Positions 22,545 to 34,700 of a stretch of 64,000 nt of DNA are shown piece by piece. The translations under genes were made by a program, and so were the position numbers. Numbering within the stretch: the first letter of the stretch is position 1; each line of letters begins with the position of its first letter. This stretch comes from Microbotryomycetes sp. JL201 (taxonomy: Eukaryota; Basidiomycota; Microbotryomycetes), in assembly GCA_033819885.1 (NCBI GenBank), contig JAQYUZ010000002.1, positions 62,001 through 126,000 on the forward strand, given 5' to 3'. A model generated the notes under the pieces. The model was not told the DNA's origin. It did no database searches and saw only the letters and a list, made by a program, of their open reading frames with translations.

Positions 22545-23054
22545 ATGCAATCGGCCGCCACGCGCTACCCACGCCCTCTGACGCGCCACACGGCCGCACA
22601 AGCAAGTTCAAACACTGTTCGCTCAATGACCCGACCGGCTGTACGGTTCCTTGCGCCGTCTGCGCCTCGGTCCCCGTTTCGCCACTGTCGTTCGCTGTCG
22701 TCTTCTGCACCAGTGCACGCCATCCACACCAAACGTCCATCATGGTCAACTCGATTGTTTACTCCAACGACTCGAACTAGGTTGACGAATCTGACGTTCG
22801 CGACGGCCGCCGTCTTTAGCATGATTGTCGTTTCAATGTCGATGAGCGTCGGAGCGACAGTCAATGGCGTCAAAGTAGGACTACCTTGCCCTGCCAGACC
22901 TACCTATCAAGACGAGGCAGGACGTGCTGACGGAGTGGATGGCCACGCGCCAAACATCATGAGACTGCAAGGTACAAAAGATTGGCTCGCAAAGGATGAT
23001 ACAGACGTATTGCGCAAAACTAGGGCAAAGAGAAAGTGGCTTGATGATCCGTAA
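22545..23054 (+). CDS. small mitochondrial-looking single-pass membrane protein
   Basis: One uninterrupted frame of 169 residues from ATG 22545; an in-frame ATG at 22443 would add 34. The first 85 residues hold many Arg, Ser, Thr and Ala and almost no acids (RYPRPLTRHTAAQ, RSPFRHCRSLSSSAPVHAI), a strong mitochondrial presequence look. One hydrophobic helix follows (LTNLTFATAAVFSMIVVSMS), then a hydrophilic tail with CPARPTYQDE and a charged end RKTRAKRKWLDDP. I do not recognise the family. It may be a lineage-specific inner-membrane or respiratory assembly protein. Its divergent pairing with bS18m agrees with a mitochondrial role. Confidence 0.6.
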   Translation: MQSAATRYPRPLTRHTAAQASSNTVRSMTRPAVRFLAPSAPRSPFRHCRSLSSSAPVHAIHTKRPSWSTRLFTPTTRTRLTNLTFATAAVFSMIVVSMSMSVGATVNGVKVGLPCPARPTYQDEAGRADGVDGHAPNIMRLQGTKDWLAKDDTDVLRKTRAKRKWLDDP

Positions 23055-23209
23055 CAAGTCATCAAGGGCACGCACGCTCGCAAGGTGGTTGCTTCGATGG
23101 GGGCATTTCAGAGACGGCTTGAATGGTCACGTGCCAGTTCATAGGATTTCACGGGCGGCATAGAAAACTTGTTGTTGTATCGTAGCAGTCACGCGTCTGT
23201 CTTTCCTAG

Positions 23210-26200
23210 TCAATGCGGGGCCGACTTGGCATCGTCGGCAACCTTCGACTCGCCTGTCGTCGACGCCACCCCAGCCAACTGCTCCCTCTTGACGCGCTCT
23301 TCCATCTGCTCCGTCAACATGCGCTGATGCACATTGCTCGTCCTGACTTTCATAATCTCACGCAAAGCCATCGTGCAGTCTACAAACGTGGCCGATGCAA
23401 GCGCGTGCCATTAGCCAAATTGAACCCCGTCAAACTTCTTCAAGTAAGAGGTGGACTCACATGTACTCGAGCCCAAAGACATTTCAACTTGCAATGCCAA
23501 AGTTTTGCCAGCCGCTTCTGCCGGCCATTCGTTCATCTTTTCTTTGTTAATAACAACTTCGTGAATTTCCGGTTTGGGCTTGCCAAGCAACACGTCTTCG
23601 TCAGATTGAGCCAAATCTTGGTTCGGTGATGTGTATATCAAGAGTTTGTGAGAAACATCCGTCGGCAAGTGCATGATGCGCCTGTAAGTGCCGCCCTGAA
23701 CAGTCATCCAACGAGAATGATTGTTTCAGCGTCCGCTTAACGTCAGAGGCGCTCCGCGAATCAAACAACTCACCATCGAATACTCCTTTTGATGTCTGAA
23801 CAAGGCGTCTGGATCCAATCCATCGTCCTGCATAATCTGCCTGTACCTCGCACCGAGTTCGTTCGTCGGATAAGTGACGGCGTACCCTGGCATAGGCAGA
23901 ATAACGTCAAAGATCGAGTACGTTCCTGCAGAAATGTCGTCCTGAGTGAGACTTTTGACTTTCGGCAACCGCGAGATTGACGTTGCTCGGACAGCGTTGA
24001 TGGGCCCGGTTGAAGGCGTCGGAATATCTGCATCCGCAGCCTGTAAGTCTTGGGCGGATGGAAAATAGCATAGAGCGCGCATGGACTTGCCTTCGTCAAG
24101 ATCAGGGTCGAGCGACTCGACAGTGCTCAATATTGGCGTCGCGTCCAAATTTGCAGGCGCAGCAGAGGCCTCGTCCGGCGCGTCATCATTTGCAACAGGC
24201 TCGGCGTACACGAGGTCGCCGACGACAGGATTGAGGCAGCCATGGAGCTTGATGCGTTCAGAGGCAATCTGGTTCCAGACGTACGATTGCCACGAATGCA
24301 CGTACATGAGTCGAAGATTCTTCGGAACCTGACGATCGGCTGGGACAGTAAGTAGTCTGCGAGACAGAACCAACTTCAATGAAGCCCACCTTTGACAGGG
24401 CTGCAAGCGGATCTTTCGAGTTTTTGAGCAGTCCCTCCATAACTATCAGGATGAAGTTAGCCGGACCTCGAAGCTACAGGTTGGTAGGTCTTCTCACCAG
24501 CTCGTTCGGCAATCGCCCGCCTCGGTATCGTTCTAAACGCGTCTTCTTTCTTTCCTTCGGCCCACAGCTGCCTGGCCAGCGTAAGATCATCCTGCTCGCC
24601 ACTTCTCGGCCTCAATATCAATTCGACCGCCAAATCCCAGTCGCTGCGCATCAACGCCAACCCTATAGCGTGCGTCGGAATTGGCCCCGTTCCAAATCGT
24701 TGCATACCAAAGTAGTTGATAAAGCCCCTCGCGCGCAAAGACGCCATTGCTCGTTCGATAACGGCCGGCGAATCAGCTTTGACATCTCTCAACGTCACAA
24801 TGAATTTGTTGCCTTTGAGCATGCCGAGGTCGAGGTGAGTTGAAGCGTATCCGACGTCGCCGATTCTGACACCTCTGTCCGGACCTCCGTTGTTGCCTCT
24901 GAACCCTCCTCTGCCTCGACCGCCACCACCGCCGCCACCTCTGGCTGCTCTCCAGACTTCTTCAACAGTCTTGTTGCCCCTCTTGAAAGAGATGCGTTGA
25001 GTGGTGATTGCGCGCTTGTCTTTTGTGCCGGCGATACCAAGATCTTTTGGTCCGAGTTTGAGCTGACGGCTTAAACCGTTCAAAGCATCGTGCATTTCTT
25101 TATTGACCTTGTGCAATGTGAAGTGTATGTAGGGCGGCAGAGAGTTGCGTTGAGCAAAGTACTCTTCTGCATGCCATGTTGATGCAACTCATGAGTAATC
25201 AACATCTGACGTTTATTTGCGAGTACGCGCACCTTTGCTCATTCGGTCAGAGCGCTGTGTCGAATGCGCCGGACGCCATGAAACCTGAATCACTTGACCG
25301 ACGTCTGGAACGTTCCTGAGCTCGGTCGACAGCCTGCCGTCAAACGCGTTGCGCACGCCCTCATGGAACGAGGTTCTCGCGGCTTTCCCTTCGATGACCT
25401 GCGCGAGGAACATTCAATATGTCAGAACGCGTTTGACATCAGAAGAAGAGTGACGTACATTTGTTTGGAACAAATATTCCGGCGAGCCTCTCGATGTGCC
25501 GTTTGGAGGGCTGCCCCTTTCGATGAAGGCGCGGAAATCATCAAGTTTCGAGGAGCTCAGAATGGGCGAGAACGCTTCTTGCTCCGTATCACTCCATGTC
25601 TGCGCGAGCAAACTTGATCAATGGCTTGCAGAAGCGAGCAGCATTACCGCATCCCGACTGACGACTGGTGGCGATGCTGCGTCCACTTCGTTTTTGGGCT
25701 TGCTGTCTCCGTTGATAGCCTCGCTTGGATCTTGTTGTTGTTGTTGCCTTTTGCCCTTCTGCTGCTGTGGTCCTTTGATGTCTGTCAAACGTGCGACTTT
25801 GCCGTCTAAGCCAATCTCGAACACGAGAAAGTCGGTAAATCTGAACGGAGCGGCCCGATGATTGCGTGTCAGCAGGAGGAATTCGTGAGATACATTGGTA
25901 GAGAACGTGCCTGTGCTTGATGATGCCCTTGAATGGCAGACAATCGCCATCGGCGTATTCTGTCACGCCCACATCGTCCTCGGTGCATTGCGTCTGGTCT
26001 TGCTTGCCCTGTTGAGCAAACATCTTGAACAGGCCTCGCTCTTGCCTGAACCGGTCTGTCCATGCAGGTATGGCGGGCGTAGGCTCGTCTGCAGTCTTGT
26101 CCGTCAAAGTTTGTGGTTGCTCTCGAGCAGCAGAGACGCCAATGCTCGTCGACACGGTGTCGCCATCAACATTTGCGTCCAGTCGGACGCGCTTGGCCGC

Positions 26201-26218
26201 CGGCTCGCCGTCAGTCAT
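23210..26218 (-). CDS. PUS7: tRNA pseudouridine synthase Pus7 (TruD family)
   Basis: Makes pseudouridine in tRNA (position 13), 5S rRNA, U2 snRNA and some mRNAs. About ten exons give roughly 800 residues. The start is ATG 26218 (MTDGEPAAKRVRLD). FKGIIKHR joins FTDFLVFEI, the TruD N-terminal RYTDFxVxE-like motif. Catalytic motif II is LGIAGTKDKRAITTQRIS, containing the catalytic Asp. GFINYFGMQRFGTGPIPTHAIG is the conserved NYFGxQRFG, and MYVHSWQSYVWNQIASERI and YAVTYPTNELG follow in the C-terminal half. The last exon ends DCTMALREIMKV then a charged tail. Between the KRG strand and VRIGDVGY lies a Gly/Arg-rich insert (GGGGGGGRGRGGFRGNNGG) absent from yeast Pus7 as far as I recall. An acidic region near 24100-24220 is another insert. 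Confidence 0.92.
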
Positions 26219-26453
26219 GGTATGGGCACGCGCAATGCGAGTTTTTGAGGAAATTGTATGATTTTGCATACACGCAGCCGCGAGATTACCCAGGATTTCG
26301 TTGACACAGAGCAACGACTTGATCAGTTCTACAGTTCCCGAAATAGACATTGTACAAAACTGGCGGCGGCTGTTTGCGCTCAAATTATCCGTTGCTTCGG
26401 CCCCACTTCGCTTGCTTTCTCGGAGATTGTTCCTCACACTACGCTCATTTCGC

Positions 26454-27965
26454 ATGGCAAAGACTGTGCTCGTGACAGGTGAGGTCCACTCTTTCGAGGG
26501 CTTAGGTGCGCTGGTGCTGATGTTGTGCCATCCCTCGCATCATGCAGGCGCGACTGGCTTCTTGGCGACGTATGCAAGTGCCAATCTCGCGCAGGGCATG
26601 GCCATACATTACTGACACGGTGTCGGTCTGCTGGCCTCGCTCTTGCTCTAGGTCGTCAAAGCATTCCTCGACGGAGGCTACAACGTCCGCGGCACTGTTC
26701 GATCCGCTCAAAAGGCTGAACATCTCCGGCAGCTGTTCCCAGATGAGCAAAAGTTTCAGATCGTAGAGGTTAGTTTTGATTTGCATTGTCGGCCAAGAGC
26801 TAGCTTGCGAGCCATATCGGGCACGACCTGGCCGCGGACGGCGCTCGGCTCGAGCCGGCGGGGGTATTATTGCTTATCGCTGACCCGATGAACGCCCCAT
26901 TAGGTTAAAGACCTCGTCACAGGGGACGGGCTTGACGACGCTTTCAAAGGCATAGACGTCGTCGCGCACGTGGCCTCGCCATGTACGTTCTGTTCGCCGC
27001 CGCCGCACCCTTTTGGATCGCGCTCGGGCCTCTAATACCGAATGGTCACGCAGACACTCTCACAGTCAACGATCCGTACAAGGACTTGCTCGAACCCGCG
27101 ATCCAGGGTACATTGAGCGTCTTGCGAGCCGCGCACAATCACGGCATCAAGCGTGTAGTGCTCACATCGTCCTTTGCCGCCGTAACCAACCTGCTGGCGG
27201 GCGGTCCGTGGCGAGACTATACGTATACAGACAAGGACTTTAACCCGACGACGATGGAGGAAGCTGTCGAACCTGGCAAGCCTGGACCCTTTGTCTATTC
27301 GGCCAGCAAAGTCTTGGCCGAAAAGGCTGCGCACGAATTTGCGTTGGAACATAATCTCGAGCTAGTCGCCATCAATCCACCAATGATTTGTGAGCTCGAG
27401 TGGTGTCCAGAGCACAGAGCCGTCGCAAGAGCTGACTCTCGGACTTGAAAGATGGCCCGCCACTACAACGCATAGGAGCAAAGGCAGAAGTCAATACTTC
27501 CGCCAACGCCATTTACAGCTTGATCCTGCCCGACGTGCACAAAGGACAGGTGCCGTGGAACAGGCTCCCCTTGTTCTGCTCCGTGCGAGACACGGCGTTG
27601 GCACACTTGAGGGCTGCACAAGCCGACGCGGCCGACGTCGCCGGAAAACGCTTTTTAATCTGCGGTGGCGCATTCACTTGGGAAGACGTAAGTCGCATTC
27701 AAGCTTCCTTTGAGCTCGACATTGAAGGCTAACGAACGTCGTCCAGGCCATCCAACACTTGCAAAACGTTCGACCAGAACTCGCATCACGTCTGCCCGAA
27801 CTGCCAGCCGACCCTACACAATACAAAGACCATGGCAAGTCGATCGCCAAGATTGATTGCACACCCGCTCGTGAGAAGCTTGGATTTGACAAGTTCGAGA
27901 CGTGGCAAGACACGCTCGAAGAAACGATTGATGCGCTCGTCAAGATTGAACAAAATTGGCAATAA
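26454..27965 (+). CDS. NAD(P)-dependent reductase/epimerase (extended SDR, Gre2-like)
   Basis: Extended short-chain dehydrogenase of the dihydroflavonol-reductase/Gre2 group, which reduce ketones and aldehydes such as methylglyoxal; the substrate is unknown. Seven exons. The first two joins give MAKTVLVTG-ATGFLATYVVKAFLDGGYNVRGTVRS, containing the nucleotide-binding TGxxGxxA. The second intron starts with GCAAGT at 26574, a GC donor, and is the only option I found that keeps frame and motif. Further on are VVAHVASPYTLTV, IKRVVLTSSFAAV (catalytic Ser), FVYSASKVLAEKAA (YxxxK catalytic pair), AINPPMIYGPPLQ (formed by a splice) and a final exon ending ALVKIEQNWQ. The GTVRS segment with its Arg after the second strand suggests NADPH preference. 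Confidence 0.88.
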
Positions 27966-28073
27966 GAAAGCACACTTCAGAGAATTCACCCTCAGTTTTG
28001 GACCTAGAGACATTGTGTAGAAAATACACATATTTTGCAAAGAAAGCATGTGTCTGGTCTTGTGCACATGAAC

Positions 28074-29882
28074 CTATTCGTCCTCCCACCAACTGTCTTT
28101 GCTTTTTGGCCTTTTGACCTCGGTCGACACGACTCTGGAACCCGTTTCAGAACCTTTCGCTGACGTTTTGGTCTTTTTCGTCCTCTTCTTGTTGCTCGTC
28201 GTCGAAACACTGCCACCGGCAGCAGCGGTCGCAGTCGAGTTGTCGACGATGCTCCTTCGAGCCGGCTCATCAAAGCTAATTCCGACGACTAACCCGTCTT
28301 CGTCTTCGTTCCTTCTCTTCTTACGCTTCTCGTTATCGATAGCTGTACTGGGTTCGTCAAGCACCTGGTTTTGTGCATCATCGGCCTCTTGCTCTGCCTT
28401 TGCCAACCTGATTGCTTTCGCCAAACCAAAACTCTTTGATCCAGTCCCACCACCTCGTCCGATTCCTCTCAAACTGGAACCCAACTGTTCCCGCTTTGAA
28501 ACAAACTTGGAAGTGTTGTGCAAAGCCGTCAAATCAATACTTTGCAGAGCTGGCGTTGAAGTTGTAACCAATTTTGGTTTAGAATGCGTGTGCAAACTTG
28601 ATTCCCACGCTGATTTCTGAGTACGGTACACTGCCATCGTAGCTCTTGCGTCCGTGATCTGATCAAGCAGCAAGAAAGAACAAGACCGAAAACTAGTGTC
28701 AGTGAGCGAAACTTGAGCGAGCTGGTCGTGACATTGGCACTGACCGAGCTGTGCTCGCCACTCTGGATGTCGATTCCGAGGCATAACTTGGCCAGACTCT
28801 TCAAACCTGGTCGTTTCGTCCGAGCGAGGGCTTGAAGAGGTCCATACTTTGCAGTGTCTCGAATCATTGTCCAAGGATGCGACAAGAGCAGGACCTACAA
28901 CGGACAGCGGCCAGACAGTCGTTAGCCCGAATTTCAATGACATGGACAGGCGATTTCGAGCACTTGCTTGAGTGTCATTGGACAAGGCGTGCCCTATCAA
29001 GATGCGGTCTTTGATCAAAGCCGCAACCTCGCGTTGCACTTCTGCGAATGTCGGAGCTGGCGTATGGCAAAACATGAGCACACGTATGCAAGATACCAGA
29101 AGAAATCGCTGCTACAAGCACTCACCATGCACCAAGTCTTCTTCTCGAACGCCGCTGACCCAAGTTCGATAGTCTGTCACTTTTTCTCTGGGTTTGACAA
29201 ACCGGTCAAGCACGCAGTGACCGTGATAATTGACGATGGATACACGAGCGAGTGTCGACTCTTCAGCGTCAGGTCCCACTCCAACCATCTCGCAGTCCAT
29301 GGCTGCGGTGGGTCTATCGTCAATGGCGAGAATCGACTACCGCATGCCCTCTCGACGACAAGCTCACCCAAGTATTGCCCGATACTATCATAAAAGCAAA
29401 CAAGTTCGTAAGACTATCAATGCCACGACCGCGACCAATAGCCTGATCGCGAAAACTCACTCTTTCTGCCACTCTTGCTGTCCGTCACTCATGATTTCCT
29501 CAACAGGTACCATCTTTTTATCAGCCACCTTTGGCCTCTCTTTGAATCGTTCTGTCGACTCTGCATCCTTGGTAGGGCTCGAATTGACTACAGAACGCGT
29601 TGAGGAGGTTTGGCTGCCGTCGTCTGCAATCGACAAACGTTTGCGCTTCAAAGGCCTGGCGTCAGAAGAGTTTATAGACTTTGTTGTTGCAGATCCAGAC
29701 GGTTTGATGACCTGCACAAGGCACGGAAGAGGCGATTGCGATCACCAGCGAGTTTTGGACAGGCGCGCGCGCGCGAGAAACACACAGTGACACGGCATCA
29801 GTCAGCGCGCGACACCTGAGATCGTTCGTGAAGCGACACACACCTGCTTAAGACTCTTCCAGTTGGATGATGCCGCTGCCAT
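28074..29882 (-). CDS. REX4: RNA exonuclease 4 (REX4/ISG20L2 family)
   Basis: DEDDh 3'-5' exonuclease acting on pre-rRNA in the nucleolus. Exon 1 begins at ATG 29882 ([13 protein letters not shown]) and joins [13 protein letters not shown] basic, Ser-rich N-terminal part with PLKRKRLS follows. The exonuclease domain shows [11 protein letters not shown] (first D and E), [34 protein letters not shown] (second D region), [17 protein letters not shown] joined to [18 protein letters not shown] (H and last D). The tail of about 150 residues is Lys-rich ([25 protein letters not shown]) and ends SKDSWWEDE, typical of a nucleolar protein. The C-terminal extension is long for the family. Confidence 0.88.
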
Positions 29883-30073
29883 CGCGGGACTAAGAGTGAA
29901 ACGATAGAGGTCGTTGCTGCGGGAAAGTGCAAGTCTTTCTCACGATGAGAGCAGTTGTTTGTAATTGTAAATCCGCTGCGCCGCGACGCACTCTCTCGCC
30001 GTACTCTCTTGCCGTACAAGTGAAATAAAGAAAAACCCGGTTGAAACAGTTCGCATTTACAACAGAAGCAACC

Positions 30074-31310
30074 CTAATCTCTAACACCGTACACATCCTT
30101 TGCGATCCTGTTCCAATTTTCAACGTTTACAGCCCACCTTCTCGCAAAATCCCGCTCGAGCGCATGGAAAGTTCGCCCGACAATCACGAAACTGTGCAAT
30201 GGAGGTCCAAACTTTTCTTCATCCAACTTTGACAGCTCTTCAAGTGTACCGGCCACAAACACTTGAGAAGGGTCACCGATCCGTGAGCAAGAAATCGCGA
30301 GCGTCGTTGATGGGTCAAGTTGTTCAGCAGCTGGACTAGCAGCCTTCTCGCTCGAGCGCTCGTCAGATCCTTCGTCGTCGAGGACAGACAGCAATTGGCT
30401 GATTGCTGTCGGAACAGACATGTATCGCGGTGGCTCGTAGATCTTGCGCCCTCTGCGTAGTAAGAGAATGGTTCTGTCAATGAACTGACGAGTGCTTGGT
30501 CTCGACCCGCAACGCACCGCGCCATATTCTCTTCACTTTGCTCCTTGACTTTGATGTCAAGCAAACACAGCGTGTGCAGTCCAAGTCGCGAATTGTCCCT
30601 CACTCGAGCGAGCCATGAATCGGGTCGCCAAGTGTCTGTAAAGAACGGAATCGACACTGTCTGGCCATAGTTGTACAGGGCAAGGCCGAGCGCTCCAACA
30701 GCGTTCATGATGGATGCGTTATGGATCACCGTATAGGGAATAGACAGGGCGTCTGCTCTGAGTAGCAAGTCGGCGTGCGTGGTGGCGCTGGAGCGACGAA
30801 TGACCAACGAATGTAGTTTTCAATGTCAGCGCAGGGGGGCCCGAGCGCAGCAAAAGGGGTACATGTGGCTCGACTGACCCGAAAGGGTCCCCAACGACGA
30901 GGAATGACACGTCGACCTTGTCTGCGTCTCGCAGAATGTCGTCCGCTTCGAGTTCGACCTTTTCGCGGTCGGCGACAATGACTTGTTTACCGTAAAATGC
31001 TTCCTGTTGACATCAGCATGTGTCAATGTGATGACGTTGAACGAGTCTCCCCTGACGACTCTTGTCTTTTTCCAGTGCATGCCCGGTCAAACGAAGCTTG
31101 CGTTTTGCAAGTTCATCGCGTCCGTGCATCTCGCCAAGCAGCCGTTCACGAGCTCTTTCGAGGCTGTTGACTGACCAGTCTGTCTTTGCCGACGCCGAGG
31201 ATAGACGTGTACGCCTCCAAATAGACTCGTTCGCTGCGCTTGATCGCCTCCAAACCGCGTACCGTCACGTCCTTCTCATCGCTCAGACCGAGTCCGACGA
31301 GGTACAACAT
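30074..31310 (-). CDS. DPH5: diphthine methyl ester synthase
   Basis: AdoMet-dependent methyltransferase of diphthamide synthesis on elongation factor 2. Four exons. ATG 31310 starts [22 protein letters not shown], the canonical Dph5 N-terminus. A long intron of about 170 nt ends at a CAG before [17 protein letters not shown]. Then come [15 protein letters not shown] joined to [11 protein letters not shown] (the conserved GDP(F/L)xATTH), [70 protein letters not shown] and [11 protein letters not shown]-like [19 protein letters not shown]. The stop is TAG at 30074-30076. A segment of about 30 residues rich in Ser and Glu ([15 protein letters not shown]) is an insert after the LL(S)VLDD helix. 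Identity is clear across the full length. Confidence 0.93.
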
Positions 31311-31730
31311 GAATGTCACAGCCGAGGAATCTGGGTCCGACCGAGTGACACTGACGCGGGAAAAGCGGCGGAAACTCGAAATGAGAATTCAAGCGCAAGA
31401 CCCGAACGCAGTCTGCTCTAGCGTTTGACTATTGTATGATCCAGAATGTCGTCTGCTTTATTTCATTGTGGGATGGAAACTTGTTCCGAAATATCAAATA
31501 TTGCACGCGCCTCGTTAGTCAATCACGTACAAATCCACCGAGATAACGAATACAACGACTGAAAACAAAGAACCATAAAACAGAACGGCAAAACACTGAT
31601 GCTAAGAGAGACACGGTGGCGCAACGAGCCAGCCGCACCATACAACACGCGAGGAATGACGAGAAACCGGGAAGAAAGAATATACACAGTGGCTCAATAT
31701 CGTTGGAGTTTCAGGGTGCAGAGGCCATGA
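31311..31730. other. intergenic region
   Basis: 420 bp between the DPH5 start and the RIM15 stop, both on the minus strand. It holds the RIM15 3' UTR and the DPH5 promoter. No gene, repeat or clear site seen. Confidence 0.5.
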
Positions 31731-34700
31731 TCACCCGGCGATCATGCCGCCGTCCAACACTGAAGCAGCGTCGCCGGATCCTCGTCGGTCCTCGCCCGAT
31801 CCTCTCCGGTCTCCAACTTTGGTCTTGTCGGCCAACACAAATCCGAGGTCGCGCAACAAGTCGAGCAAGTCGTCGCGCAGGACGGGTTTGGGCAGGATGC
31901 CGTCAAACAATGACCGCGAAGCGTCAATGGCCGAAGAATGTGAGCACATGGCTACAATCTTGGCGTGTTGACTTGGACCTTTCGTACTCTTGATCATCCG
32001 AGCCATCGACTCGCCAGAGATTGTCGGCAACGTCAAGTCCGAGAGGACGAGATCAAACGCGACACCTTGGGCAACGAGCAAAGCTTCGCCACCATCATTG
32101 AGGCATACAACGCGAGCCCCGAGACGCTGCATGATAGTCTCGAGCATGCGCGTAACAATAGGGTTGCGACCGGCGATCAAGACATCCAACGTACTCAGTC
32201 CGCTCGAGGCAGGGACCGACGATGACGGGGCAGAGCCGACACTCGAGGAAGCAAGCGGCGCTGGAACCGGAGCAGAAGCAGGCTGCATCATGCTGCTGTT
32301 GCTGCTCTCGCTGTCTGCTCGTGGTTTGGCACCCGGGATCGATAGCGGCGGTAATGGCACTCGGACTTGCTCTGGTGACGGCGACATGCTCTGAGCCGAA
32401 GTGCGACGTCGCTCGTGCGGAGCCCAGCTATCTTTGGCAGGACGTTCGCGCTCGGACATAGACAGGCTACGAGTGCGCGCCGGCACTGAGCTGCGGCGGC
32501 CAGGTTGCTCCATCGTGGCGACGGCCGGTCCTCTGGCTTTGAAACGTTCAAGTGCGATTGGCACTTCAGACTGCCGTCGCGAGTGAGCGCTGTAGGGCGA
32601 AGACGGTGCCGTTTGCCGAGACGGATTCGAACTGTTTGAAGCTGACGAAGGCGACGATGGTGAAGGAGGCATGAATGCCTGTATCCGCAAGGTCGTAGCA
32701 TCAGACTATGTATAATCCATGCGCACAAGATGACAGACAACGTACCCTCATATCAACGCTGCCAGTCCGCGGCTTGCCTTTGGCCCAGGACGGCAAAGCT
32801 CTCGCTTGCATCGAAGGCGAGTCTAGCGCGTGCGAGATCGGAGGCAAGAGTTGCTCGTCGCGCATCTTGCGTATGACATCGTCGTTGGCCTGCTTAAGGA
32901 CCGTCAAGTTGCGGAAAGTGAACGCGCCAAAGTCCGCTTGAGGAGACGGCTCGGTCTCGGATCGCTCGCGACGGGCCCGCCTGCCAATGCTGCCCGTAGC
33001 AGACTGGCTCACGACGCGCATTGGAGATTGTCTGGCTTTGTTGGGCGTCGGCGCAGGCTGAATCTTGAGCTCTTCGTCTGCAATGTCGTCATCTGCAAAC
33101 ATCGACTCTGTGGCTCCACGAGGATCAAAGTACTCAGTATTTTCGGGATCGCTGACTTGCGGAACAAAGTCCACCTCGCCGTCGAGAAGATTGGCCCAAT
33201 CGATGCCTTTGAGCCACGAGTGCGATTTGACCTCAGCGGCACCTTTGGCTCCCAGTCGCTTGCTCGGATCGGTAGCCAAGAGCTTTTCCATAAAGTCTCT
33301 GGCCTCGGGCGAGTAGTCGACAAGGTCCTCGTGCCATTGGATTCTCCTCGACAAAATGTTTTCAAAAACCTTCTCTGGCGTCTCGTCATGGAAGGGCGGG
33401 AAGCCATACAGAAATCTGCATCAGAGACCGTCAGCACCCAAGCAGAACAACAAGTATGCCGACTCACTCGTAGCAGATGACGCCAAGAGCCCACTGAACG
33501 AGGCATAGTCAGAACGGCGCGAATTATGGGTCTGGAGCGTGACTCACCCAGTCGACGCAAGCGTCAGTTCCAACGCCGAGAATCGACTCTGGCGCGAGAT
33601 AATCTGGCGTTCCAACAAATTTGCGAGGAGCAGCCTCAGACACGTCCTTGCCTTTCGCGTTCTTGTCCGTCTTTGCACGCTCTGTCAACGCCAATTTCAT
33701 CTCCGAAAGCGAAGGCGTCGGCTTGGCTCGCGTGTGGCTCCCACTTTCGCTGCTAGGCGTGTCGAGAGAGAAGCTGTCCGTGACGTTGCCAAAGTAAGAA
33801 GGTCCTATGCTGGCACCGAGGGCGTTGGCGGGCGTTGATGACGGGGAAGACGTATTCGACACGGCCGAATCTTTGGAATTCGAATTAGCTCGCCACCGAT
33901 CGCGCGTGAGCGGCATTTGCGTTTGACGGCCGAGAAGACCAATGCGCGACAGTCCAAAGTCGGTAAGCTTGAGATGTCCTTTTGAGTCGATAAGCAAGTT
34001 GTCCGGTTTCAGATCACTGCAGGCCAGTCGAAAGCGGTGAGTGTAAGCCACCAGACAGAACCCGCTCAGCTCACCGATGAACAATTCCCGATGCGTGCAA
34101 ATACTCTAAGCCATTGATGACTTCGGCAATGTACCGCCTAGCCCAATCCTCTGGCAGCTCGCCCAGATTCTTGACAAGCGCAGCACAGTCGCCGCCATTC
34201 AAGTACTCCATCACGAGGTACAAGTAGTCCTTGCTTTGGAACGTGTAGTATAGCTTGACGACAAAGTTCGAGTCGGTTTGAGTCATAAGAATCATGCGCT
34301 CTGCTTTGACGTTTGTAACTTGATTTTTGGCAACCATGTCCGACTTTTTGAGCTGCTTGATAGCGTAGTAGTCGCCCGTTGTGATCTTCTTGGCCAAGTA
34401 GACAGAGCCGACTGAAGAGAAACGATGAGTATCATTTGTGAACCGACGCAATGCACATCCAATCCGAACTCACAGGCACCCTTGGAGATTGGCTTGAGAA
34501 TCTTGAAGTCCTTGATAGACGACCCCTTGTTCTTGGTTGGCACTCCAGAAGGTATCCGTGGCGATAAGAGCAGACTTGCAGCTGGCGGACTGCCAACACT
34601 GCTCGCGATCCCTTCGTCCGGGGACAAAGAGGGCGAGAGCAGCCCAAGCACGTTCGATGAGGGCCTTCGGACCGCTGCCGCTGGACGAGGCAGGTCGAGT

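Noticed and set aside
23128-23133. CACGTG box
   Set aside because: It lies between two converging gene ends (23054 and 23210), not in a promoter, so chance is the better explanation.
30826-31080. 84-codon minus-strand frame inside DPH5
   Set aside because: It covers the DPH5 intron of about 170 nt and runs out of frame over the next exon. The spliced reading gives the conserved [14 protein letters not shown] instead.
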